Part shown: positions 17,618 to 26,553 of the stretch, piece after piece | Layout: every line of letters begins with the position of its first letter | Numbering within the stretch: the first letter of the stretch is position 1 | Assembly: GCF_024508665.1 (NCBI RefSeq) | Contig: NZ_JANINP010000006.1 | Span: 186,001 to 250,000 of the forward strand | Direction: 5' to 3' | Source of the DNA: Sphingomonas sp. | GTDB lineage: Bacteria > Pseudomonadota > Alphaproteobacteria > Sphingomonadales > Sphingomonadaceae | DNA length: 64,000 nucleotides | Made by a program: the position numbers and the translations under genes | The notes under the pieces: generated by a model | The model's input: the letters and a program-made list of their open reading frames with translations, nothing else | The model's database searches: none | What the model was told of the DNA's origin: nothing

Positions 17618-19452
17618 GCCGCAGCCCGCGTCGCGTGAAGCAGGATCGCGGTCAGCGCCGCCGGCGTGATTCCCCGGATGCGCCCTGCGGCGGCCAGCGT
17701 GGCCGGGCGCGCGGCGGTAAGCCGCTCGACCATCTCATTGGACAGTCCAGGGATGGCCGCAAAATCGAGATCTGGACCCAGCGCGATGCGCTCGCTGGCG
17801 CGTAGCTCGGACACTTCCGCCTCCTGCCGCTCGACATATGGGGCATAGCGCGCATCCTCGATCGCCTCGTCGATCACCAGGCTAGGCTCGGCTGCAAGGG
17901 TAGGGGAGACGTGCGCCAGCTCGACACCTGGGAAGCGCAGCCACTCCCCGGCGGAGCGCCGCGCGCCGTCCTGCGCGACCTGGGCGCCGCGCGCCACCAG
18001 CGCGCTCGCCGTGATCGGCTCGGCGAGGTGCGCGTCGATCGCCGAGCGTTCGACCTCGCGCTCCCGGACATGACGCAGCCGCTCCGCACCGAGTAATCCA
18101 GCGGCTTCCGCTACCGCGCTCAAACGCGTCTCGGCATTGTCGGCGCGTAGCCGCAAGCGGAACTCGGCGCGCGCGGTGAGCATGCGATAGGGCTCGGTCA
18201 CCCCCTGCAGCACGAGGTCGTCGATCATCACGCCGAGATAGGATTGCGCGCGGTCGGGGACGAAGTCCGCCAGCCCCAGCGCTGCGGCCGCGGCATTGGC
18301 GCCCGCGACCAGGCCCTGCGCCGCCGCTTCCTCATAACCCGTGGTGCCATTGATCTGCCCGGCGCAGAACAACCCGGGCAGGGCGCCGACCGCCAGTCGA
18401 TGATCGAGCGCGCGCGGGTCGATATGATCATATTCGACGGCATAGCCGAACGCGGTGATGCGGGTCCGCTCGAGCCCCGGAATCGAAGCGATCAGTGCTT
18501 GCTGCACATCCGCCGGCAACGACGTCGAGATCCCGTTGGGGTAGACCGTGGCGTCGTCGAGACCTTCGGGCTCGAGGAAGACCTGATGGCCGTCGCGATC
18601 GCCGAAGCGATGGACCTTGTCCTCGATCGACGGACAATAACGCGGTCCCACGCCTTCGATATCGCCCGAAAAGAGCGGGGAGCGGTCGAGCCCGGCGCGA
18701 ATGGTCGCGTGCGTTTCCTCGGTCGTCCGCGTGATCGCACACCATAATTGGGGGAGGGGGCGGCCGCGCGACAGTGCGGACATCGTCCAGCTATCGGCTT
18801 CCGACGGTTGAACTTCGGTGCGTGCCCAGTCGATCGTACGCCCGTCCAGGCGCGGTGGAGTGCCCGTCTTGAGCCGCGTCATCGGCAGACCGAGATCGCG
18901 CAATTGCTCGGCCATCACCGTCGCAGCACGCTCGCCCAGCCGTCCACCCGCGTCGCGCTCGTCGCCGCGGAACATCTTCGCGCCGAGAAACGTCCCGGTG
19001 GCCAGGACGACTGCCGGTGCCGCCATATGCGTGCCATCCGCCATCTCGATACCGGCGACCCGTCCACCATCGATCATCAATGCCGTCGCTTCGTTCGCGA
19101 CCAGCTGCACATTGTCGTAGCGGGAGAGCAATTGCCGCACGGCGGCACCGAACCTCCGACGGTCGGCCTGGATGCGCGGACCACGCACGGCGGCGCCCTT
19201 GGAGCGATTGAGCATGCGGTAATGGATCGCACCGGCATCGGCGGCTCGGGCGATGATCCCATCGCAGGCATCGACCTCGCGAACCAGATGGCCTTTGCCG
19301 AGCCCGCCTATACTGGGGTTGCACGACATCGTTCCGATATTGCCCGCGTCGAACGTCACCAGCGCGACCAACGCACCGCGGCGCGCGGCCGCCGCCGCGG
19401 CCTCGACACCGGCATGGCCGCCGCCGATCACGATGACATCGAAGCTGTTCAT
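17614..19452 (-). CDS. mnmG: tRNA uridine-5-carboxymethylaminomethyl modification enzyme MnmG
   Basis: A 612-residue FAD protein (GidA). The N terminus MNSFDVIVIGGGHAGVEAAAA carries the FAD motif; MSCNPSIGGLGKGHLVREVDA and YCPSIEDKVHRF are signature segments. With MnmE it forms cmnm5U34 in tRNA wobble positions. The start at 19452 places the FAD motif at residues 9-14, as in the family. It lies between mnmE and rsmG; the gap to mnmE is exactly where the second parS sits. Confidence 0.97.
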   Translation of the reverse strand: MNSFDVIVIGGGHAGVEAAAAAARRGALVALVTFDAGNIGTMSCNPSIGGLGKGHLVREVDACDGIIARAADAGAIHYRMLNRSKGAAVRGPRIQADRRRFGAAVRQLLSRYDNVQLVANEATALMIDGGRVAGIEMADGTHMAAPAVVLATGTFLGAKMFRGDERDAGGRLGERAATVMAEQLRDLGLPMTRLKTGTPPRLDGRTIDWARTEVQPSEADSWTMSALSRGRPLPQLWCAITRTTEETHATIRAGLDRSPLFSGDIEGVGPRYCPSIEDKVHRFGDRDGHQVFLEPEGLDDATVYPNGISTSLPADVQQALIASIPGLERTRITAFGYAVEYDHIDPRALDHRLAVGALPGLFCAGQINGTTGYEEAAAQGLVAGANAAAAALGLADFVPDRAQSYLGVMIDDLVLQGVTEPYRMLTARAEFRLRLRADNAETRLSAVAEAAGLLGAERLRHVREREVERSAIDAHLAEPITASALVARGAQVAQDGARRSAGEWLRFPGVELAHVSPTLAAEPSLVIDEAIEDARYAPYVERQEAEVSELRASERIALGPDLDFAAIPGLSNEMVERLTAARPATLAAAGRIRGITPAALTAILLHATRAAA

Positions 19453-19472
19453 GGCGGCGCGATTAGCAGGGA

Positions 19473-19488
19473 TGTTCCACGTGGAACA
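19473..19488. other. parS centromere site 2 (perfect palindrome)
   Basis: A second exact TGTTCCACGTGGAACA lies in the 37-bp gap between mnmE and mnmG, 2.4 kb from site 1. Being non-coding, its conservation cannot be due to protein constraint. Confidence 0.94.
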
Positions 19489-19489
19489 C

Positions 19490-20770
19490 TCACTTTCCGA
19501 TGCAGAACCTCGAGAACAACGCGTCAAGCATCGCCTCGATGCCGACATCGCCGGTAATCCGCGCCAAGGCTATATTGGCGCGGCGCAATGCGTCAGCGAC
19601 AACGAGCTCGTCGGTCGCATCCATGTCACCAAGCGCCTCGAGTGCTTCGCGGCAATGCGCCCGCTGGCGCTGATTGAGCGCCATATCGGCCGCGCCAGGA
19701 ATCAGCGTCGAGGACTTGGCGAGCAATAGCTCCCACAATTGCTCGATCCCGGCTCCTGTTTCGGCCGATACTGCGAGCGCGGCTCCCTCGGGCACAGCGT
19801 CGCGACCGGCGATATCGGCGCGCGCATGAATCCATAGCATCCGATCCTCCGGCGGAGGCTCATCTCCCAACCAGAGCACCAAATCGGCGCCGGCGATGGC
19901 TTGCCCAGCGCGATCGATACCGATCGCCTCGATCGCGTCGCCGGCCGAGTCGCGCAGCCCAGCCGTATCGGTCAGTACGAACGGGATGCCGGCGCGCGAT
20001 ACGGGGACCTCGATCCGGTCGCGCGTAGTGCCAGCGACCGGCGAGACGATCGCCGCCTCGCGTCGGGTAAGGGCGTTGAGCAAGGTCGACTTGCCGCTAT
20101 TGGGCGGTCCCGCCAGGACGACCCGAATGCCGTCTCGCAGGCGATCCACCGCCGGAGCGGCCAGTGCTGCCTCGATCGCGGAGGCTATCGTGCGGGCATC
20201 GCTCCGAATGCCATCGAGCAGGACGGGGTCGACATCGGCCTCGTCCGAAAAATCGAGCGACGCTTCGAGCCGTGCCGCCAGTCCAAGCAACGCGGCACGC
20301 CATTGGGCGATTCGCCGCGACAGCGTGCCGTCAGCCATCGCCAGCGCGGCGCGCCGCTGCAACTCGGTTTCCGCCGATAGCAGGTCGCCAAGCCCCTCGG
20401 CTTCGGCAAGATCGATGCGGCCATTTGTCAGCGCGCGCCGGGTAAATTCGCCAGGCTCGGCGCGCCGCAATCCTGGCTGCTGGGCCAGCGCCGCCTCAAC
20501 CGCGGCAACTACCGCCCGCCCGCCATGGACATGCAGTTCGACCAGATCCTCGCCCGTCGCGGTGTTGGGGGCGGGGAAAACCAGCACCAGCGCGCTGTCG
20601 AGGTGATCGCCGCTCGCCGGGTCGCGCAACGTCCGCAACCGTGCTTCACGTGGAACAGGCAAGCTGCCGGCCAGCGCACGCGCGCCCGCGAACGCCTGAG
20701 GTCCGCTGATGCGGATGACGGCGATCGCCGCCGGCGGCAAACCGGACGATGGGGCGAAGATCGTGCTCAT
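19490..20770 (-). CDS. mnmE: tRNA modification GTPase MnmE
   Basis: A 426-residue protein (family usually about 450). N-terminal formyl-THF-binding domain with IFAPSSGLPPAAIAVIRISG, a helical domain, and an inserted G domain: G1 GPPNSGKST, G2 GTTRD, G3 DTAGLRD. The G4 position, normally NKxD, reads HARAD here, so the Asn and Lys are lost. The C terminus is the invariant CIGK. With MnmG it modifies U34 of tRNAs. A degenerate parS lies within the coding sequence. The short length and altered G4 are the only oddities. Confidence 0.95.
   Translation of the reverse strand: MSTIFAPSSGLPPAAIAVIRISGPQAFAGARALAGSLPVPREARLRTLRDPASGDHLDSALVLVFPAPNTATGEDLVELHVHGGRAVVAAVEAALAQQPGLRRAEPGEFTRRALTNGRIDLAEAEGLGDLLSAETELQRRAALAMADGTLSRRIAQWRAALLGLAARLEASLDFSDEADVDPVLLDGIRSDARTIASAIEAALAAPAVDRLRDGIRVVLAGPPNSGKSTLLNALTRREAAIVSPVAGTTRDRIEVPVSRAGIPFVLTDTAGLRDSAGDAIEAIGIDRAGQAIAGADLVLWLGDEPPPEDRMLWIHARADIAGRDAVPEGAALAVSAETGAGIEQLWELLLAKSSTLIPGAADMALNQRQRAHCREALEALGDMDATDELVVADALRRANIALARITGDVGIEAMLDALFSRFCIGK
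20642..20657. other. degenerate parS-like site 3
   Basis: TGCTTCACGTGGAACA matches the parS sequence of sites 1 and 2 at 14 of 16 positions; the right half-site is perfect and the left has two changes. It is inside mnmE, 1.2 kb from site 2. It may be a weaker ParB site or chance within coding sequence. Confidence 0.6.
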
Positions 20771-20797
20771 GGCAATGTCACAACATCGGGCGGACGA

Positions 20798-21028
20798 TCA
20801 CTCGCTCTTGCCGCTCTCGAACATCTTGCGCCAGAATTGCATCCCGGCGTCGCCCATCGGCATCCAACTCTTCATCATCGTCTCGAGCAGTTCGGGCTTG
20901 ACCATATTGCCGTCCATCGCCCCCATCAGTGCCTGGACATATTTCTCGTGAATCGGCGTGAGATCGGGCAGGCCGATCGCGCGGCGCGCCTCTTCGGGGG
21001 TGCAATCCACCTCGACATTGATCTTCAT
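20798..21028 (-). CDS. small conserved protein, DUF6489-like
   Basis: A 76-residue acidic, Met-rich soluble protein beginning MKINVEVDCTPEEARRAIGLPD and ending FWRKMFESGKSE. It resembles a short sphingomonad family that I recall as DUF6489, but I cannot verify this. PEEAR-type openings occur in helical proteins; no signal or membrane segment. It is 27 bp upstream of mnmE on the same strand and may be its first operon partner. Confidence 0.7.
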   Translation of the reverse strand: MKINVEVDCTPEEARRAIGLPDLTPIHEKYVQALMGAMDGNMVKPELLETMMKSWMPMGDAGMQFWRKMFESGKSE

Positions 21029-21132
21029 CGCCGAAACTCCGCTTGAGCGCGCCGGCCGCGCTGCTACCTAGTTGAGCGACCTGTATGCGCGCGACGGACC
21101 GTCAACCGCAACCGCCCCATTCGGAGAGAGCC

Positions 21133-21834
21133 ATGACCGCGACGATCAAGATCGAGACGCTCGAAAAGGACGCCAGCTTCGACGCCTATGTCGCCGAGCC
21201 GGCCGGCGGCAAGGCGACCGCCGCGATCATCGTCATCCAGGAGATTTTCGGCGTGAATGCCGGCATTCGCCGCAAGTGCGACCAGCTCGCCGAAGCCGGC
21301 TATCTGGCGATCGCACCCGACCTGTTCTGGCGGCTCGAGCCGGGAATCGAGCTCGATCCCGATATCCCCGACCAGTTCAAGGCCGCGCTGGATTATATGG
21401 GCAAGTTCAACCAGGATCAGGGCATTCGCGACATCGAGGCGACGATCCATGCGGCGCGGAATCGTGTCGGCGGCGGGAAGGTCGGGGCGGTCGGTTACTG
21501 CCTGGGTGGCCGGCTGGCCTATATGACCGCCGCGCGCACCGACGTGGACGCTACGGTCGGCTATTACGCGGTCGGGATCGACGGCCTGCTGCGCGAGAAG
21601 CATGCCATCGCGCGCCCGCTCATGCTCCACATTGCCGGCGCCGACGGCTTCGTCAGCCCCGAGGTGCAAAAGGCGATGCATGAGGGGTTGGACGACCATC
21701 CCAAAGTCACGCTGCACGACTATCCCGGCGTCGATCACGGCTTCGCCACCGAATTCGGCAACCGCCGGAGAGACGAGGCGGCCAATCAGGCGGACGCGCG
21801 GACGATGGCGTTCTTCGCCGATAATTTGAAGTGA
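21133..21834 (+). CDS. dienelactone hydrolase family protein
   Basis: A 233-residue alpha/beta hydrolase. The nucleophile is Cys in VGYCLGGRLA (the usual DLH replacement of Ser), the acid Asp is in IAGADGFVSP and the base His in GVDHGFATEF. QEIFGVNAGIRRKCDQLA is the oxyanion-side signature. Members hydrolyse dienelactone or other lactones and esters; the substrate here is unknown because no aromatic catabolic genes are nearby. GGAGAGAG upstream of the ATG at 21133 is a good ribosome-binding site. Confidence 0.88.
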   Translation: MTATIKIETLEKDASFDAYVAEPAGGKATAAIIVIQEIFGVNAGIRRKCDQLAEAGYLAIAPDLFWRLEPGIELDPDIPDQFKAALDYMGKFNQDQGIRDIEATIHAARNRVGGGKVGAVGYCLGGRLAYMTAARTDVDATVGYYAVGIDGLLREKHAIARPLMLHIAGADGFVSPEVQKAMHEGLDDHPKVTLHDYPGVDHGFATEFGNRRRDEAANQADARTMAFFADNLK

Positions 21835-21840
21835 TTATCG

Positions 21841-22491
21841 TTATATCTTAGGTAGTTGTGGTAATTTTATGTCAACCCCCAGCGCTGGCAGCACGCCCAG
21901 GCGCTGGTCGGTCAGGCCGTCATAGATCATCGAACAGGCGACCCAGAGGATCACGACCAGTCCGACATAAGCGATCCAGCGATGGCGATCGATGATCCGC
22001 GCGATGAAATTGGCGGCAAGCCCCATCAAGGCGACCGAGAAGATCAGCCCGAAGATCAGGATGGCGGGATGATCGCGCGCCGCGCCGGCGACACCCAGCA
22101 CATTGTCCAAACTCATGCTGACATCGGCGAGCGCGACCGCGACGACCGCGCCGCCGAAGGTCTTGGCCTTTTTGCCGTCCTTGCCGTCCTGCGTGGCGCG
22201 ATGCCGCAATTCGCGCCATAATTTCCACGCGACCCACAGGAGCAACAAGCCGCCCGCTGCGAGAACGCCAATGAAATGAAGCATGTAGGTCGCGATCAGC
22301 GCGAAACCGATACGCAGCACCAGCGCCGCGACCGTCCCGGCGATGATGACCTTGCGCTGTTTGTCCTTGGGCAGGCCGGCGGCGAGCGAGCCCACCACTA
22401 CCGCATTATCGCCAGCCAGGGCGAGATCGATCACCACCACTTCGCCCAGGACGGCGAGCGATTGGGCGGAAAAGAGAGCGGCGATGTCCAT
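21841..22491 (-). CDS. TerC/YjbE-family integral membrane protein (paralogue 1)
   Basis: A 216-residue membrane protein with about six to seven hydrophobic segments. Signature acidic membrane motifs are IDLALAGDNAVVV (near residue 22) and SMSLDNVLGVAGAA (near 125), both typical of TerC-type proteins linked to manganese or other metal export. Between them lies a Lys-rich cytoplasmic loop. It is the second gene of a tandem pair; the upstream copy (22545-23198) is clearly homologous. I see no manganese riboswitch in front of it. Confidence 0.87.
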   Translation of the reverse strand: MDIAALFSAQSLAVLGEVVVIDLALAGDNAVVVGSLAAGLPKDKQRKVIIAGTVAALVLRIGFALIATYMLHFIGVLAAGGLLLLWVAWKLWRELRHRATQDGKDGKKAKTFGGAVVAVALADVSMSLDNVLGVAGAARDHPAILIFGLIFSVALMGLAANFIARIIDRHRWIAYVGLVVILWVACSMIYDGLTDQRLGVLPALGVDIKLPQLPKI

Positions 22492-22544
22492 GCGCGGACT
22501 CTACAAGCCCGTCACGGCATGGGTTGTTCCCTGAGGGTTCGAAC

Positions 22545-23198
22545 TCAGATCCAGCCGAACAGCCGTCCCAATCCGATCGAAGGGTCGACAATGCCCTCGT
22601 GAATCATCGATCCCGCGACATAAAGGATCACCACCAGCCCGAGATAGGCGATCCAGTGGTACCGCTCGATCAGCCGCGCGATGTAATTCGCCGCGATCGC
22701 CATCAGCGTCACCGACAGCGCCAACCCGAACAGGAGCACGGTGGGATGGTCGCGCGCCGCGCCGGCTACCGCGAGCACATTGTCGAGGCTCATCGATAGG
22801 TCGGCGAGCGCGACCTGGAACGCCGCCTTGGCAAAGCTCTTCGGCGCGCGGGCCGGGGTGGCCGCGTCTGCCGCCACCGCCTTGTCATGGTGCCGCGCAT
22901 GCTGCAGCTCGCGGAACAGCTTCCACGCCACCCACAGCAGGAGCACGCCCCCCGCGAACAGCAAGCCGACGACATGCAGCAATTGCGTCGCGACGAAGGC
23001 GAAGATGACCAGGCAGAGCAACGCTACGCCGACACCGATCGACAGGACCCGCTTACGGTCCTTGTCCGGCAATCCGGCCGCGAGCGTGCCGAGGACGACG
23101 ACATTGTCGCCCGCCAGCATCAGGTCGATCATGATGACCTGGCCGAGCGCGGCGAGCCCCGCGGCGGTGAAGACGTCGGAAATGTCGATGATCGGCAT
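22545..23198 (-). CDS. TerC/YjbE-family integral membrane protein (paralogue 2)
   Basis: A 217-residue protein with the same plan as its neighbour: IDLMLAGDNVVVLG near residue 26 and LSMSLDNVLAVAGAARDHPTV near 130 in two stretches shared with paralogue 1. A His-rich loop (HARHHDKAV) sits where the neighbour has a Lys-rich one, which could affect metal binding. The pair probably arose by tandem duplication. The 53-bp gap between them holds only a short hairpin. Function beyond metal-related membrane transport is not predictable. Confidence 0.87.
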   Translation of the reverse strand: MPIIDISDVFTAAGLAALGQVIMIDLMLAGDNVVVLGTLAAGLPDKDRKRVLSIGVGVALLCLVIFAFVATQLLHVVGLLFAGGVLLLWVAWKLFRELQHARHHDKAVAADAATPARAPKSFAKAAFQVALADLSMSLDNVLAVAGAARDHPTVLLFGLALSVTLMAIAANYIARLIERYHWIAYLGLVVILYVAGSMIHEGIVDPSIGLGRLFGWI

Positions 23199-23235
23199 GC
23201 TTAGGCGTTAGCAGCGGGGAGGGGGGGTGCAAATG

Positions 23236-23265
23236 AAAACGGCGCGGGGTTGGCCGCGCCGTTTT
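23236..23265 (-). terminator. intrinsic terminator downstream of rho
   Basis: A perfect 12-bp stem, AAAACGGCGCGG (23236-23247) with CCGCGCCGTTTT (23254-23265), and a 6-base loop. Read leftward it follows rho and ends in a U-run; it would insulate the terC pair from the rho transcript. Confidence 0.8.
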
Positions 23266-23280
23266 CTTGGGTTCGGGATT

Positions 23281-23375
23281 GCGGCGCGAAGTGAATTCGC
23301 GCCGTCGGTCGGACCTACGGCCCGCCGGCCGATCAGGAGCGAGTCCAGGGATTAGCGAGCGCTAATCCCGGCCGC
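23281..23375. repeat. three-hairpin dispersed repeat, copy 2
   Basis: The first 30 bp (23281-23310) are identical to those at 9634-9663. They are followed by a GGTC/GGCCGGCCGA-type middle segment and a terminal hairpin GGATTAGC-gagc-GCTAATCC enclosed by GAGCG/CGCTC arms. The last hairpin differs in sequence from copy 1 but keeps the same fold. It lies between the rho terminator and the rho stop codon. Confidence 0.7.
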
Positions 23376-24632
<1,257 letters not shown>

Positions 24633-24783
24633 TTCGGGTGTAATCCGGGTGTCTTGGGGGAGATTTTTCGAGCTTCTGTCGGCGAGGATCGCGACGATGC
24701 TGGAGGAAGGAGGAGAGCGAGCGTCCCGAAGGGCACCGCTCGTCTCCACGATCTATGGAGCGGATTCCCTCAAGTCAAGGCGA

Positions 24784-25224
24784 TCAGAACGGTTTCACCA
24801 CCACCAGGATGACGATCAGCGCAACGAACAGCGCGGGAAGTTCGTTGACCATGCGGAGCTGCTTCAACGTCAGCGTCGCCTTGCCGGCGGCGAGCTTCTT
24901 CGCATAGGCCGTCATCCAGCCGTGATAACCACTCATCACGATCACCAGCAGCAGCTTGGCGTGGAGCCAGCCCTCGTTCCAATGCTGGCCGACGGTCGCG
25001 ATGGTCAGGCCGAACACCCAGACCAGGATCATCGACGGGGTCATGATGATCTTGCGCAACTTGGTCTCGCGCTCGACCCATTTCGCCGCCTCGGGGGTGC
25101 CGAGCGATTCCTGATGATGGACCAGATAACGCGGCAGCATGAACAGCCCGGCCATCCAGAAGATCACGAAAATGACGTGCGCCGCCTTGAGCCACAGATA
25201 GATCGAGGCGAGGAATTCCATCAT
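24784..25224 (-). CDS. hemJ: protoporphyrinogen IX oxidase HemJ (CopD-like)
   Basis: A 146-residue membrane protein with four hydrophobic segments. The opening YLWLKAAHVIFVIFWMAGLF carries the conserved His of HemJ; a second conserved region is WLHAKLLLVIVMSGYHGWM with the conserved Lys and His. HemJ oxidises protoporphyrinogen IX to protoporphyrin IX in heme synthesis. Its ATG overlaps the hemE stop by four bases, so the two heme genes are coupled. Confidence 0.9.
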   Translation of the reverse strand: MMEFLASIYLWLKAAHVIFVIFWMAGLFMLPRYLVHHQESLGTPEAAKWVERETKLRKIIMTPSMILVWVFGLTIATVGQHWNEGWLHAKLLLVIVMSGYHGWMTAYAKKLAAGKATLTLKQLRMVNELPALFVALIVILVVVKPF

Positions 25225-26264
25225 CGATTCCTTACGAAAGTCAGAAGCTGCTCGACATGCGCGATCGGCGTGTCGGGCAGGATGCCATGGCCCAGGTTGA
25301 AGATATGCGGGCGGTCGGCGAATGCCGCAAGGATGCCGCGTGCGGCCGATGTCATGGCGTCACCGCCGGTGATCAGCGCGAGCGGATCGAGATTGCCCTG
25401 CACCGGCAATCCGTGCGGCAATACGTCATTCGCCCAGACCGGATCGACCGTCTCGTCCAATCCGATCGCGTCGGCCCGCGTCTCGCGCGCATAAGCGGCG
25501 AGCTTCGCGCCCGCGCCCTTGGGAAAACCGATCACCGGCGTATCCGGATGCCGCTCGGCCAGCGCCGCGACGATGCGCGCGGTCGGGGCGATCACCCAGC
25601 GCTCGAATTCGCTCGGCGCCAGGCTGCCCGCCCAGCTGTCGAACAATTGCACCGCCTCGGCACCCGCTTCGATCTGCTTCGACAGATAGTCGATCGTCAC
25701 CGTCTCGATCGCGCTGACGATCGCCTGGAATGCCTGGGGATCGCGATAGGCCAGCCGCCGCGTCTCGCCCTGGTCGCGGCTACCTTGTCCGGCGACCATA
25801 TAGGTGGCGACCGTCCATGGGCTGCCGGCAAATCCCAGCATCGTCGTTTCGGCGGATAACTGCGCGACCACACGGCGCACCGTCTCGTATACCGGCTCGA
25901 GCCGGTCCGGCGCCGTCTGAAGCTCGCTGAGCGCGGTATCGACCAGCCTGGGTGCCAGGCGCGGTCCTTCGCCTTGTTCGAACCACAGACGCTGTCCCAG
26001 CGCCCAGGGCACCATCAAGATGTCGGAGAACAGGATCGCCCCGTCCATCCCGAAGCGGCGCACCGGCTGCAGCGTGATCTCGCACGCCGCCTCGCTGTCG
26101 GTGGCGAGATCGAGGAACCCGCCCTTCTTTTCCCGCAACTCGCGATATTCGGGAAGGTAACGGCCCGCCTGGCGCATCAGCCAGATGGAAGGCACGTCCT
26201 GGCGCTCGCCGCGCAACGTCGCGAGTAGGGGTTTTTCCGGAATCTGGACTGTCCCAAGAATCAT
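25221..26264 (-). CDS. hemE: uroporphyrinogen decarboxylase
   Basis: A 347-residue enzyme with the UroD signatures IWLMRQAGRYLPEYRELR near residue 27 and GFAGSPWTVATYMV near 140; LQLFDSWAGSL-like and FPKGAGAKL segments follow. It decarboxylates uroporphyrinogen III to coproporphyrinogen III. The ATG at 26264 faces the putative oriC. Position beside hemE is the classical location of the chromosomal origin in Caulobacter and other alphaproteobacteria. Confidence 0.97.
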   Translation of the reverse strand: MILGTVQIPEKPLLATLRGERQDVPSIWLMRQAGRYLPEYRELREKKGGFLDLATDSEAACEITLQPVRRFGMDGAILFSDILMVPWALGQRLWFEQGEGPRLAPRLVDTALSELQTAPDRLEPVYETVRRVVAQLSAETTMLGFAGSPWTVATYMVAGQGSRDQGETRRLAYRDPQAFQAIVSAIETVTIDYLSKQIEAGAEAVQLFDSWAGSLAPSEFERWVIAPTARIVAALAERHPDTPVIGFPKGAGAKLAAYARETRADAIGLDETVDPVWANDVLPHGLPVQGNLDPLALITGGDAMTSAARGILAAFADRPHIFNLGHGILPDTPIAHVEQLLTFVRNR

Positions 26265-26553
26265 ATAGAAAGAGAGATAAGAAGGTTGTTGCAGTTGTTG
26301 GCCGGTGGATGCCGGGGCTTATGCGTTCATCCCGCAAATGCCAACAGCTTGACCCTCGGGCATCCGCGGAATCGTGCCGATTCCCGTTGGCTCATCCCCG
26401 TAATCCACAGCTTGTGCGGGGAAATGTTGCCTGTCGATGACGTTGTGGATGAATGACTCATTTTTCCACGGCCGGGCATCGCTTGGCCGCGGTGGCGACT
26501 TGCGCTAGCGGTTTTACCGATGTTGCCCACAGGCTTTTCAGCGCGCCGGTAAA
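26265..26553. other. putative chromosomal replication origin (oriC)
   Basis: The 289-bp gap between the divergent hemE and ppsR holds DnaA-box-like nonamers: TAATCCACA (26401-26409, 8/9 to TTATCCACA), TGTGGATGA (26444-26452, 8/9 to the reverse complement), and weaker TTTTCCACG (26462-26470) and TTGCCCACA (26523-26531). An A/T- and purine-rich stretch (26261-26290) next to hemE could be the unwinding region. Four GANTC sites (26258, 26369, 26379, 26455) fit CcrM methylation control. No TTAA-N7-TTAA CtrA site is visible. Gene order on both sides (rho-hemJ-hemE / ppsR-maf-aroE-coaE-dnaQ) is that of the Caulobacter origin region. Confidence 0.75.

Noticed and set aside
22525..22555. TTCGAA flanked by CTGAG/CTCAG, resembling a tRNA T-arm
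   Set aside because: The loop is 8 bases instead of 7 and there is no acceptor stem, anticodon arm or CCA nearby. It overlaps the stop codon of the terC paralogue and is just a short hairpin.
23199..23235. Manganese (yybP-ykoY) riboswitch in front of the terC pair
   Set aside because: Only 37 bases separate the terC start and the rho terminator, too short for the fold, and none of its conserved segments is present.
26327..26530. 67-codon open frame on the minus strand within the oriC region
   Set aside because: It lies across the DnaA-box-like sites, has no ribosome-binding site and no domain-like sequence. The non-coding interpretation explains the region better.
26265..26553. CtrA binding sites (TTAA-N7-TTAA) in the origin
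   Set aside because: No TTAA occurs anywhere in the 289 bp, so Caulobacter-style CtrA control of the origin is not supported here.
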